Shown here in pieces: positions 26,501 through 36,600 of a stretch of 64,000 bases of DNA. The notes beneath the pieces are model-generated. The model saw only the letters and a list, made by a program, of their open reading frames with translations, did not search any database and was not told where the DNA came from. The translations under genes and the position numbers were made by a program. The stretch is from positions 806,001 to 870,000 of the forward strand of contig OY979725.1 of the NCBI GenBank assembly GCA_963855995.1, given 5' to 3'. Origin of the DNA: Muricea muricata. Lineage: Eukaryota; Cnidaria; Anthozoa; Malacalcyonacea; Plexauridae. How positions within the stretch are numbered: the first letter of the stretch is position 1; every line of letters starts with the position of its first letter.

Positions 26501-27319
26501 GAAACTGGGTGATATTGAGGGTGAAGGTGGCGGTGTGCACGAGCGGAATAGCTTTCAGGCCCGCACAAAACGCTGTTTGAATTACGGAGAATTGTCCAGA
26601 AATATTCTGAACAAACAGGCTTGTACGTAAGACAGCTGATAATGAAGTTATGATAGATTTCTTGATTTCATCTGTCAGTAAGATTTCAATTTGGTTTACA
26701 AACTCGCCCTTTCAGTATACCAAAGAAATAAAGCTATGCGGATATAAATATGATATCGCACTATTGCACTGACAAATTAGGCGACATCTAAAACCACAAA
26801 GTCATAACTCCATAAAAATCTGCCCATAAGAACATTTTATTTGGTTCACACGGGAATTGCACGGTTTGATGCACGCAAGAGGAACAATTTCACGCGCCCT
26901 GTAGCAAAACGATGAGCAGCAAAGTGGTAATTCGGGCGCAAGTCTAGATTCATCAAATCCGGCTGCGGTGTGATGGATATCAAAATTAAATCAGTTCAAT
27001 ATTTCCCAGCGTGCTCAGCTGTCTGACAACGCCTTGTTGATGTTATGATCTCGTTTTTATTTTTTTTCCCAATTTAATTCCCTGCTTTTACCGTAAACAT
27101 GCACACAAAATCAAAACACTTTTCCACGTCAATGTGTAGAACGATGTCTGCCACTTAAAAACTTGTTTTTAATGCAGTATATTCGAAGGGTTTTGACACT
27201 CAAGCCCGCAAAATATTCCGACTTTCAAAAACCCAGCGGCCCCGGGAATGAAATAGTCGAGAGGATTTACTCACCTCTGGATAAACTGTAGTTTCCATAG
27301 ACGAGCCATGGCCGTCCAT
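4344..27319 (-). CDS. SPTBN1: Beta-spectrin (non-erythroid type), 56 exons, about 2,315 aa
   Basis: Membrane-skeleton protein that pairs with alpha-spectrin and cross-links actin. I joined 56 exons with matching phases and GT-AG borders: 27275-27319, 25708-25819, 23765-23916, 23604-23684, 23426-23518, 23231-23319, 23070-23150, 22864-22979, 21644-21756, 21200-21387, 20747-20864, 20441-20505, 19729-19771, 19522-19647, 19101-19189, 18707-18845, 18438-18600, 18104-18345, 17370-17570, 16940-17056, 16401-16519, 16074-16200, 15694-15786, 15494-15612, 15318-15414, 15049-15180, 14818-14868, 14575-14640, 14339-14418, 14155-14248, 13289-13480, 13117-13194, 12648-12820, 12262-12352, 12011-12154, 11334-11597, 11067-11194, 10831-10927, 10575-10664, 9764-9964, 9317-9525, 8818-8938, 8626-8709, 8317-8511, 7825-7893, 7610-7720, 7171-7415, 6653-6791, 6327-6411, 5966-6063, 5659-5763, 5385-5544, 5115-5313, 4804-4971, 4676-4718, 4344-4451. 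The joined length is 6,948 nt with no in-frame stop. Length and order match animal beta-spectrins of about 2,300 aa. No frameshift or truncation was seen. Exon 1 is the least certain; an in-frame upstream ATG at 27,373 could add 18 aa. Confidence 0.96.
6830..7160. repeat. (CCATA)n microsatellite in spectrin intron
   Basis: An intron between spectrin exons is filled with CCATA/CATAC pentamer repeats. A perfect pentamer run spans about 7,021-7,086, with degenerate ACACATACCATA units before it. Overlapping long ORFs on both strands are artefacts of the repeat. Confidence 0.9.
7960..8260. repeat. TATGGTATG-type tandem repeats in spectrin intron
   Basis: Degenerate TATGG pentamers are followed by about six copies of a roughly 19-bp unit containing ACAATATATGGTATGTT (about 8,088-8,205). 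The motif is the complement of the CCATA array in the neighbouring intron and resembles the array at 61.4-61.75 kb. Confidence 0.8.
9085..9235. repeat. Dispersed repeat, copy 1 of a family also at 28.4-28.7 kb
   Basis: The reverse complement of this stretch (TTTATTTATACTGGAT, AACTGTTCTTCC, GGATCATCTCTTATTG) matches the tandemly arranged units at 28,400-28,680. It sits in a spectrin intron. No clear terminal repeats were identified. Confidence 0.65.
10090..10559. mobile_element. hAT-type MITE with internal 44-bp array (copy 1)
   Basis: The element spans 10,098-10,551. It is flanked by a perfect 8-bp duplication GTTAAAAC (10,090-10,097 and 10,552-10,559). Terminal inverted repeats are degenerate forms of CAGGGTTGGTAGA; here the left end is CGGAGTTGGTAGA and the right end is TCTACCAAGCCTG. 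The 8-bp duplication and CAGGG-like ends are typical of hAT transposons. The centre has eight 44-bp units, each with AACAATGAGCATTGTT. There is no transposase, so it is non-autonomous. It lies in a spectrin intron between exons 9,764-9,964 and 10,575-10,664. Confidence 0.88.
11815..11950. repeat. TTGCAAGTTG-type repeats and poly-C run in spectrin intron
   Basis: Two spaced copies of GTTGCAAGTTGTT are followed by a run of C residues and a small GC-rich patch (CCCCCGGGGGC). Related TTGCAAGTTG copies occur at 13,590-13,820. It is probably a decayed mobile repeat. Confidence 0.4.
13585..13830. repeat. Cluster of degenerate TTGCAAGTTG repeats in spectrin intron
   Basis: Several copies of TTGCAAGTTG, GTTGTAACAAGTT and CGTTGCAACAAGG in both orientations occur within about 240 bp. 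This suggests an old foldback element. No target duplication was found. Confidence 0.4.
20926..21122. mobile_element. Palindromic foldback MITE in spectrin intron
   Basis: About 197 bp whose two halves are inverted copies for about 70 bp: the left arm begins AAGGCTCTGTCACACGGTGC and the right arm ends GCACCGTGTGACGACAGGGC plus CTT. The arms share CTTGCAA, GTAGAATT and GATGTAAA blocks. It has no coding capacity, and the target duplication is unresolved. Confidence 0.75.
21780..22830. repeat. GGT/GAT-rich minisatellite region in spectrin intron
   Basis: A 1-kb intron segment is dominated by TGGTGATGG words. About 21,965-22,110 has four copies of a roughly 35-bp unit containing ATGGTGAAATGTGGTGTTATGG. 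Longer unit pairs with AGGTGAGGCT and GGTAATTAGA recur at 22,440-22,740. There is no coding signal. Confidence 0.85.
22636..22716. repeat. Long hairpin inside the GGT-rich array
   Basis: Left arm 22,636-22,672 and right arm 22,679-22,716 are near-perfect inverted copies (CCATCTAATTACCT against AGGTAATTAGATGG, and CCTCCACCAT against ATGGTGGAGG) around a short loop. It is probably an inverted copy of a neighbouring repeat unit. Confidence 0.8.
23917..25707. other. Long spectrin intron without recognisable content
   Basis: This intron separates the exon encoding the pre-CH segment from the first CH1 exon. No repeat family or ORF stands out. An enhancer or alternative exon cannot be excluded. 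Confidence 0.4.
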
Positions 27320-28194
27320 TGCAAATGATACATGTTTGCCGCTTGATCTTGGAGCGCTTTCAACAGATAGCATAATTATTGCAACAATATCCAATGTTTC
27401 CTCCCCGCTCCACGATGGTTTCAAATCTGCGAAGGCCAATAGCGCACTTCGGTTTCAAATAAGCTTAGATATAAGCGCGATTCCCGTTGTTTCCGACGGA
27501 AACGGCTTTGGGTTGATCAAACTTATACAAACCAAAAGCTGTAATATGAAACCGAACTGCTTCAAAGTTAACGAGAAACACACCGAGGGAAGGATCTAGA
27601 TAGACGCAAGATTACTTGATAACAAGGTCTTCCACACGACGTTTATCATATGTTCAAAACTATCGTCGATCGAAGCGTTTTCCAAAACCTCAAGAATTTC
27701 ACAGCCGCGTTGAGTCGCCGATAGAATATCAACGATGAAAACTCTAAATGATCATGTATAATGTATGGCGTAAAGCCGTTAGAATTAATTATTAATTGTA
27801 TGAACGGAAACATCCAATGATTATGACTGTTTTTATAGCAGTAGGATGCACAAATATCAAACAACTCATTGGCAATACGTCAAGTCTTACCAGCCACCGA
27901 GAGGAACATGGATTAGGTACCTTGCTCCGGGTTTATCACCCTTTGACGAACTTTAATGCACGTTGTGTGGATATCTTTTAATTGCTTTTTAAATCTAATA
28001 GCGTTAACGTTCAGACAAAGGCATACAGACAGTTACGACAATGAATTTGCATACCACATATTGAAAAACAAACATTCGGAGTCTGGGAACTCGACGGAAA
28101 CATATGTTTCTTGAGTGAACCAATCATAGAAAAATCCCTCATACATAAATGTAGTTTTAATTAGTTGTACATAATTAAATACTGTTTGTTAAAT
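27320..28194. promoter_or_regulatory. Presumed beta-spectrin 5' flank
   Basis: The spacer between the MVK stop (28,195) and the first coding spectrin exon must contain the spectrin promoter and 5' UTR if the exon 1 call is right. The spectrin frame stays open upstream to about 27,439, with an extra ATG at 27,373. No TATA box or motif was identified with confidence. Confidence 0.35.
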
Positions 28195-31100
28195 CTAAGA
28201 TTTAGTAAATTCAAGTACCGTCCAATCGTGTACGGTAACTCCTTCTCTTCCTAGCTTTGTTTTCCAACAACTGCAGCCAAAGTCCTTCAGTTCTTCAGTT
28301 AGTTTATCCACGATACTTGACTGCAAGTCTTCAAAAGAAAGAAAACGTTCACATAGTTCGGTAGGGTCTGCAGACGAGCAATTTTTCTTTTACAAGGTAG
28401 GGTTCCCGCTGTAGTAAGATTGGAACAATAAGAGATGATCCTTATTGCACCTCTATAGAGAGAACAGTTTAGAACTGATAGAGCAATCCAGTATAAATAA
28501 AGTTAGTTTAGTTTAGGTTTTCTCCTGTGGTAACACTGAATCAATAAGAGGTGATCCTTATTGCACCACTAGGAAGAACAGTTTAGAGCTGATAGAGCAA
28601 TCCAGAATAAATAAAGTTTAGTTTCCTTCTGTGGTAACCCGGGATCAATAAGAGATGATCCTTACCGGACCTCCAGGAAGAAATCTTGACAAGTTTTAAA
28701 AAGAAAACGAGAGTACAGCTGTCCGCAAGTTTACTGTATTCCTTAAAATCGGGGCGACAAAAGAGACAAATCAATAGAAGCAAGTGAGAGACAGCCCAAA
28801 ACATTCAGAGCTACTACCTTCTTGTTTCAACAAAGTGATAACACAACCACCACCGCCAGCACCAGTGAGTTTCGAGTGCAATCCATAAGTCAAAGTTGTT
28901 TTACAAACTTTATCAATACACGCATGACTAACACCAAGTGTTTGCAGAATGTTCTGGTTCAGATCTATCAATTTCTAAAAAGTCAAAAAATGGGAAGCGT
29001 TATTATGGTGGATTGCAACAGATAACACATCTGTTCATTTACGTTCTATGTCGGTCAATTTCGGGATCAGAGGTACATTGCACGTATAACATGAGGACGC
29101 AAATACTCTTGCCCCCAGCATCACTTTCGCTCAATTTCATCCTGGCTCTCTCAAGAATTCTTCTGCCACTAGGGATCGTAAAGAACTGGACAAACTAAGA
29201 AACATTGTTGCAGAAATTAACATGTTTCCTATCAATATTTCCCTGTTCGTCCGCCACGCAAAACGTTGTTGTGAAAACAAAATTTGCCTCCCAGGAAGCA
29301 AAAATGATCCCTAACAAATTCAGAAACATTTTTGCTGCGACTTTCTCTTTTGGGCGATGCGAATGAATGGACTTGCCATACGTATCTTCGCACTAACATC
29401 TCACAACTGAGTCATCAAGGAGATCCTGAGCTCAGTGGCGGATCCAGGGTAAGTCAAAATAAATTATAGCAGCTCAATTTTAAATTCAAAATAACTTTAT
29501 AACAATGTCATAGGTTATAAATTTCAAAAGAATAAAATCTAACCAATGAAGTTGCTTTGAAGGTATTTTAAAATGTAAATATATCCTAGAATGAGCTGCT
29601 ATAATTTATTTTGACTTACCCTGGATCCGCCACTGCCTGAGCTAATTTACTCTCTCACATCCCTCAAAATTCATCCATGAAAATCGCATCCAGTTAAACT
29701 CACAGCAAATACGTATGAACTGGCTTGATTTAATCCCTAGTGTATGACAGCATGTTTATTTAGTAATTTTACCTCAAGTCTGCCGAAGTCATCATTTTCG
29801 TTTTGATTATCTGACAAGGAAAAACACAAACACGTTGCTCTTTAACAACGCAAACAACGCGTCAATGACATTGTAAATATTATTTAAAGAGCACTAATTT
29901 ATTTACCAGAAGTAGGACATTTGCCGTCTCGTATTCAGTCGAATTGGGTAGCATGAATACCACCATAAACAATCAATGAAAACGCTGGCTATTAAAGTGC
30001 TAATGCTACTTTGGAGCACCCTGTAACTTCACTTTACATATTAAGCCTATTTTTTAGAGATCTCTAGGCTCTGGTCATTTAGACCATCCTGTAGAAAGAA
30101 ATTTAAATAAATAAATGAGAGTTTACCAATTTGTTCCGCCAACTCATTTTCACCAAGTTCTTCTAGTATTCTTCTACATTCCAGGGAAATCTCGCTGATG
30201 GCACTAAACAGATGGTCATACACTTTTGGCAGCTAGAAAAATGTTTAAAGCATGAAATATTTAACTAAAACTACGTTGTTATTAATGGATGCTTTTCTAG
30301 AACGAAATCTTTGATGTACGACTTTCTGGATACCTAGTGCGCTGAAGATGTTGCAAAAATTGTACAATTCCGTACGTTGTTCCAGGGTGAGATTTTGAAA
30401 TGCGCATATATTTCCATTGATATTACATCGAGTCATACCTTCTCATATCTCTGTTTCAGGCCAGTAACCATTGTCTTTGTGCTTCGTTGTACATTGGTGT
30501 TGATAAGAAATATGTTCAACTCTGGAAATCTATGTTTGAATACGTATATACAGATTTATGATCATTATTTTTCTGCATTCTTCATTCCTAGCAGTTTCAC
30601 ATGCCAACCTTTCAATATTCTCGAGTTGTCCACCTTGGAATTGCACAAATCCACCTGGAATAACAAGTTTATTATGGTGAAATTTTTTACAAGATATGGT
30701 GGACACTAGAAGTTGACTCGCCAGCCCATCACACCACACCACACTTACCCCAACCTAAATAACATACCCCACTCCCAAACACATTGATAGTCAAGTCCTC
30801 AACTCACCTTCCAAGGTGTTTGTTTGAGGGCTAAAAGTACCATAAATGAACTTACCAAATGTACTGACAGTGTTATCAATTCCTGACGGTTTGCCATGAA
30901 TGATTGTTTCAGCTTTATACGCCCAGTTGTTGATCAATCTCAAACATTCATCTCTCAATGTCTTCTTATCATTTGACAATTCCTCAGGCATTACAATTGA
31001 TGAAGGTCCAAACACGCCTGAGGTGATGAGCATTGCTGCTGCCAACACTGTGCAGTAAGAAGCTGATGATCCCAGACCAGCACCGACCGGAATATCAGAT

Positions 31101-32934
31101 TTTAACGTGAATCTTCCAGGTAACAAACTATGAAGAAATATTAAATTGTTTTATTACATGAAGTACGTTCAGTGCTTTATAGGGATTTCGGACACTGATA
31201 AAAATGATAATCTCACATGTGAAATTATTTATAATAATTTTACATATGAAAATTATCGCTTTTCAAGCAATCATCAATCATAGCTTCTGGACATTTTATA
31301 TTGGTAGAAAAGACTGTAGTTTATATAATAAACAAAAAAATACATGGGTGCTTAGAAATACCAGATTTATTTCTCATGTTGAACATGATATTTCTCACTC
31401 GTTCACTGCGCTCACTAGTAAGATATCATGTTCATGTGTGTGTGTGTGTGTGTGGAGGGGGGGGGAGTACAATTATGTCACAGACCAAATCTGAGGTTCA
31501 ACCCATATATTCACAGATATAGTACCATGTCATAAAATAACTTTTTTGTCTATTTTATATTTGTTTGCAACATTCTTTTGAAACAAACCCTATCAAAGTA
31601 TATTTTTTTACTTTGAATGTGGTTTTTGAGAATAACTATAGGAAAACACATGAAGTTATTTTATTGCATGAAAATTAAGTTGTAAATTGGCCCATGGGTA
31701 ACCTTTTGGTAAGACCTGGAGGGGGGGGGTAGTTGCCAGGAAGAGTTGTTCATGATGCATTTGCATACCTGTCCCCATAAATTGACCTGTAGAGATAAAC
31801 AAATGCCATAACAGCTACAGTAGCAACATCAGGTAAATCATCAAACCCAACTGATGTTTTGAAAGCATTAGCATCAACTAGATTAGAAAAAAAACAACTT
31901 ATTCAGTTTGTATGTATGTAGCACTATCTCAAGGTATTTGTGAAAAATCATGTCAGTCTTTAGAGATTAAATGCACATCTCGAAGAGATATTTAATCAGA
32001 TATTTATACTTGATTTATAAACTACCATTTGAAGAAAGCTGAACGTCTTTGACTTGACTTGTTCTCCACGATGAAGAGAATCCAAGATCGTGCAAATGCA
32101 ACTCCACGGTGTCAGTGGTAATATCCTCCCAGGTCAGTGTTGTTCTGAGATCAATGCTTGCTGCAAGAGAGACCTGAAAGAGCCAAGCATCCAACTGTTT
32201 ATTCAACCTGACAAAGCAAACTATTTCTCATTCAAAGCCCACCACACCTCCTAATCATTCCTACCATGCCTATGGCATTGTGAGACATGCCCCAGCATTC
32301 AATCTCATTGACCAGCATTTCTTATCTCATGCCTCAAAGTCTGTTTACTAACATATTAATATATCTTTTTATAGTCTGATTTGGTGGTTTAGTATTGTAG
32401 CAAAACCTATATTAATGATTACATTATGTGGTTATCATGTGCAAGCTCTAAACTATTCTCAAACATATATACTAATACTTTCGCTAAATGTTTTTGGAAG
32501 TAATCGTCATAACATTGACTGTCTGTGGCAGTAACATACTATTTAAATGCAAAACGTGAATAAGTTAGGAAACGGTTTAATTCATAGAGAAGAATTGAAT
32601 TACAATCACGTCACAATTACGCATTTACATCCTCATACTACACCCAGTCCCTCCACCACATTGGCAGCTTAATGGCCTTTGTTATCTATTTAGGTTGTTC
32701 CACACAATCACAAGTGATCCATGGTGGTAAGTTTGTGCTCCAGAGATTGTGATTCTCCTACTAAGCATGGCTATATGCCACCATTCAAGAGATCTCTAGC
32801 ACAATCAACAAACTTTCCATCAAGGCATTTGACCTTCCCTCACCTCATCTTACCTTGCCATACACAACAGAATGCTCTCCATGCAAAATCACCTTCGCAG
32901 GTGCAGACACGACCAAGGATCTAAATTCCACCAT
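28195..32934 (-). CDS. MVK: Mevalonate kinase, 10 exons, 393 aa
   Basis: ATP-dependent phosphorylation of mevalonate to 5-phosphomevalonate, in the isoprenoid/sterol pathway (cytosol or peroxisome). Exons: 32854-32934, 32026-32173, 31769-31877, 30856-31127, 30609-30654, 30439-30529, 30127-30232, 29773-29810, 28818-28974, 28195-28328. Phases agree, and the 1,182 nt end in TAG. GHMP-kinase motifs are all present: the N-terminal [18 protein letters not shown], the ATP loop [15 protein letters not shown] (about residues 123-137), the catalytic Asp in [15 protein letters not shown], and the C-terminal [15 protein letters not shown]. Length is near the 396 aa of the human enzyme. One oddity is Ala where most relatives have Gly in the APGK motif. 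It lies upstream of and parallel to beta-spectrin, with no sign of cotranscription. Confidence 0.95.
28395..28680. repeat. Tandem units of a dispersed repeat in MVK intron
   Basis: About three diverged units of about 110-120 bp, each containing GGTAAC or GTAGTAAG, CAATAAGAGRTGATCCTTA and CTGATAGAGCAATCCAG. They lie between the last two MVK exons. The family also occurs at 9.1 kb in reverse orientation. Confidence 0.75.
29425..29643. mobile_element. Palindromic hAT MITE with perfect 8-bp duplication
   Basis: The element spans 29,433-29,635 (203 bp). Terminal inverted repeats of about 44 bp are identical or nearly so, beginning CAGTGGCGGATCCAGGGT. They are flanked on both sides by CCTGAGCT (29,425-29,432 and 29,636-29,643). 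The 8-bp duplication and CAGTGGCGGATCC end are characteristic of hAT elements. There is no coding capacity. It lies in an MVK intron between exons 28,818-28,974 and 29,773-29,810. Confidence 0.93.
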
Positions 32935-33652
32935 ACAAATATATGGTACTTTCTCACAACTTACTATATTTAACGGTTAGCATCAGAATGTGAGATGTGA
33001 ACACCCACATCATATTACGGCAGTTTCTCCCGCTAGATAAATAAGATATGATTACAGATTTAGTAACAAACACAGCATGGCATCTGCTGGTATTGCATGG
33101 TACCAAACTTTGTTTCGGCCAATAAAATTTAGTACCTGTTTTTGCTGAAACATTACAAATTGTCATACATATATGCAAATATGTACCAAATCTATTTGAA
33201 ATATAATAAGCGAGAAATTTCAAAGGAAAAAGAATAAATAACAAATTTCCTATTTTGTATAAAATCCCTATTTTCGGGTGTTTTGGCAGGCTTTTAGGCT
33301 TGCGGGCTGGACTAGTAGTAAAAAAATAGGCACGCCTTGCGTAAAACCATGTGGCAAAAACATTGGGCAAACCCAGCCCTTTCAACTCACGCTTAACCCC
33401 CCCCCCTGCCTCCCACTCGCTTATCACTCTTTCACAAACCTTACATACCACATTTCGACATCTTTATTACTACAATAAGAAACACCCACCCAAACACATT
33501 CTGCAATGTACAAATATTCTACAATAACTTGGCTCACTTTACAATACAGCCCAATTAAATATTTACACATGAAAAAGAGGCGCTTCGCGATCTATACAGT
33601 TTAAAATCAATATAAAATAAATAAATAATATTTTACAGTCTAATAAAAGGCG
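32935..33652. other. Spacer between SETD2 3' end and MVK start
   Basis: A region of about 700 bp that must hold the MVK promoter and the SETD2 3' UTR. The overlapping ORFs on both strands have no recognisable domain. A poly-C run is at about 33,400. No core promoter motif was identified. Confidence 0.4.
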
Positions 33653-36600
33653 TCACGACGGCTTGTACACCGGTCCGAACTTCTGCATGTAGTTGCGAAT
33701 GTATTCCTTTGTCTTGATCTTCACCGAATCGTTGCAAGCTAACGTGCTCTCGTCTTTGATGCGACTCAATTCCTTTACCATAACTCCATGAGTTAACTAT
33801 GAAACACAGACGTGATATTACTTCTATTCGTATTTCTCTCGTCAGGGGGATGGGCTCGGAAGAAAAGAGAACGAGTTTTTGTAGAGATTATACAAAACAC
33901 AGCACAGGGAAACACACAAATGCAGGTTCTGGCCAGTCAATTGCCTTTTTTTTTGACTAATAGAAACGATAAACTGGCTGTTCCACCATTATTCTGGCAA
34001 GTCAATTGCATAAAAATATAGGGGGACATGTCGCACTGCTAAGTTGCCCTACTCTTTATTGTGACCAGGTAGTCATCAAGCCGATACGAGGGTTAATTCG
34101 CATCGATTGCGTGATTAAAGATAATTCTCGAGACTTTTTGTTCAAAAGGATGCCCCGAACGGCAACCACCCTGTCAGAATCCCATGCAACAGCTCCTACC
34201 TGGAAATAACTCATGATTTTAATAATAATAATAACAATTTACAATATAATAATTATCATAGTTAATTATAATCATTAATTTATTATAATTATTAATTATA
34301 ATTATATTTAATTATAATTTTTATTATAATAATTATAATAATTTTTTTGACAATAATAATAATAATTTCCAGCAGGACATTAACTGTAAACCCACCTTTC
34401 GAGCCAGAAATTTGAAGTCATCCACCGTAGTAATTCGTCCGATTTTACAATCGAGCTTGTGATAAGGATTTAGATAGTTCACGACCACCGCTGAAAGCTG
34501 GACATAGAAACACAAGTGAACATGCAAAAAGGAAAAAAGGGAAGACCGAACAAACTCCTTCTTCTCGAACAGGCCATTCTCCTGCTAGACAAACGTTTGA
34601 ATTGGGAAAATTTAACAACACAGGTACATGTAGAAAGAGCGTCTTGAGTTTCATAAAATTATGAAGTTTGCTTGGGAAATCAGGGACCGCGGAGCGGTTT
34701 TTTATTGGTGGGGCTAATCGAGCACCGAAGGTGCGAGATATCTAGAGGGGAAACTTTTGAAATCAAGAGCCCTGAGATGCCTGGAAACACTTCTAATTTC
34801 AACTATCATCAGGAAGTGGCATATAGTTTTTGCCTCGATTCTTATATTTTTGATGCAAACATACGTATTGAACAAAAATTATTGGTGGGGCTTTAGCCCA
34901 GCCAGCCACCCCGCTCCGCGGTCCCTGGAAATATTATAAAATGTGGAAAATATAATCCAGGGAAATTTTGTGCACTTTTGTATTACACACAGGAAAGGGT
35001 TACCACCTGCTACAAGCCTGTTTCCGCGCATAATAATTCGCAAACTTAACGGGACTATATTTCCCATATTTTACTATATTTTGCAACCAAACTTCACAAT
35101 CTTACTAAATTACGGATGCTCTTTCCAACCGCGCCAATAAATTTCCCGATTACAAAAGTTTGTCTAATAGGAGAATGGTCCTGTACGCACCTTCATCCTG
35201 AACGTTTCGCGTCGTTTTCGTTGCTCTGGTGTAAGATGACGTCCTTGTAGCAAAGAGGAAGGTGAGCAAGCACCCTTCCTGACGTCAGTCGTGTCTGCTG
35301 CGGCTGTCGTATACTTTGTTACAGGACTTTTCGGAGGCGATCCGGGCGGTGTTGATGGCGTTCTTGGTTTCTTTCGCTGCTTCGCAGGATCAACAACCTC
35401 CTAATAAGAAAAAAAAGTGATACTCTTTAATAATTCATGAAGAAGACACAAAAGAAATCACGAGCGTGAAGGAGTATGTATAATTGGTACACATTTCTCT
35501 TGATTTGCATAAACTTTAATTTTAATTTTCTCGTCTTATGTAAGACGTATTTTCAAATCACTCAGCTAATAGATCTGTAAAATTGGAGAGTTTCAAAAGC
35601 CATTTACAACATTCGCGTCTGTATTGGATCAGATACACAACTTTCGCCTTCAGTTCGAGTTTCTATATCCGATACGGGCACTCATGTTACAAATAGTCAA
35701 TTGAATACCCAAGCATTAAGCGCAGGGCATTGTCAGAGAAACACGACGGTATGTAAAGTTGAGAAAAGACTCCCTAAAGGGCCTCTTACTTAAGAGCAGG
35801 TACACGATTCTGAAAGCAACGAAAACTGAACATATTTTTAGCAACCATACTGTCCATACCATCGTGACATCTTGAGGCACATGTGATGAAAACAGATTGG
35901 AATCCATGGTCGAATCGAGTTCGTCGCCAAGGTAACCGAGCTCTGGCGTGGGTGGGCTGCGATCAGCGACAGGAGGTTCCCATTGCGTCTGCCTGGAATA
36001 GGAAACATCGCATGTTAACATGTGCTTCACTCAAACTTGATGTGGGGAATTTTAGTGAAATAGAGAGTGTTTTAGTGGAAGTATTTTGTGGATTTTTTGA
36101 TGTAGGATAAAAACAGGGTCAATGGACCTTTCCCCTATTACACAAAGTTTTGAATTCGGAAAATCAATTAGCACAGCTGGAAAGAGCATCCTAAATTTCC
36201 GACAATTGTCAAGTTTGGTTGTAAAGCAATGTAAAATGTGGAAAATATAGTCCTGTAAATTTTGCAAATTTTCTATACATTTGTATTACGGACGGAAAAG
36301 CGTTACCACTGTGCGCAAATGTGGTGACGCTTTTTCCCACGTAATACAAAAGTATACAATACAAGAGTTATTCTCATCTGTTCCAAGCTTGAATTTTGCC
36401 ATGTGTATGTTAAGACATTACCCTTTACATATGTACCTTGTAACAACGTGATAATAATATGCTCGTCCATCCCCATCGTATGCCTTTTTCCACTCAGGCG
36501 GAAGGCCACCTTCCTTGGATTTACTTAACGTCTCATTTGACCACTCTTTCTTCAGATCAACTATGTCCATTGATTCGGATCCTCCGACTGTGGAACTCAC

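Larger units (their letters stand above)
33653..36529 (-). other. SETD2: SETD2 WW and SRI domains
   Basis: The WW domain is split by an intron: [20 protein letters not shown] ends the large exon at 36,437, and QTQWEPP opens the exon at 35,992. The SRI domain is encoded by the last exons, with [36 protein letters not shown] and the C-terminal [21 protein letters not shown] binds the doubly phosphorylated RNA polymerase II tail in characterised SET2 proteins. Confidence 0.93.

Noticed and set aside
34681-34927. Perfect 8-bp target duplication for the nested hAT-like element
   Set aside because: The flanks share only GAAAT. The ends and nested position support insertion, but the duplication is not clean.
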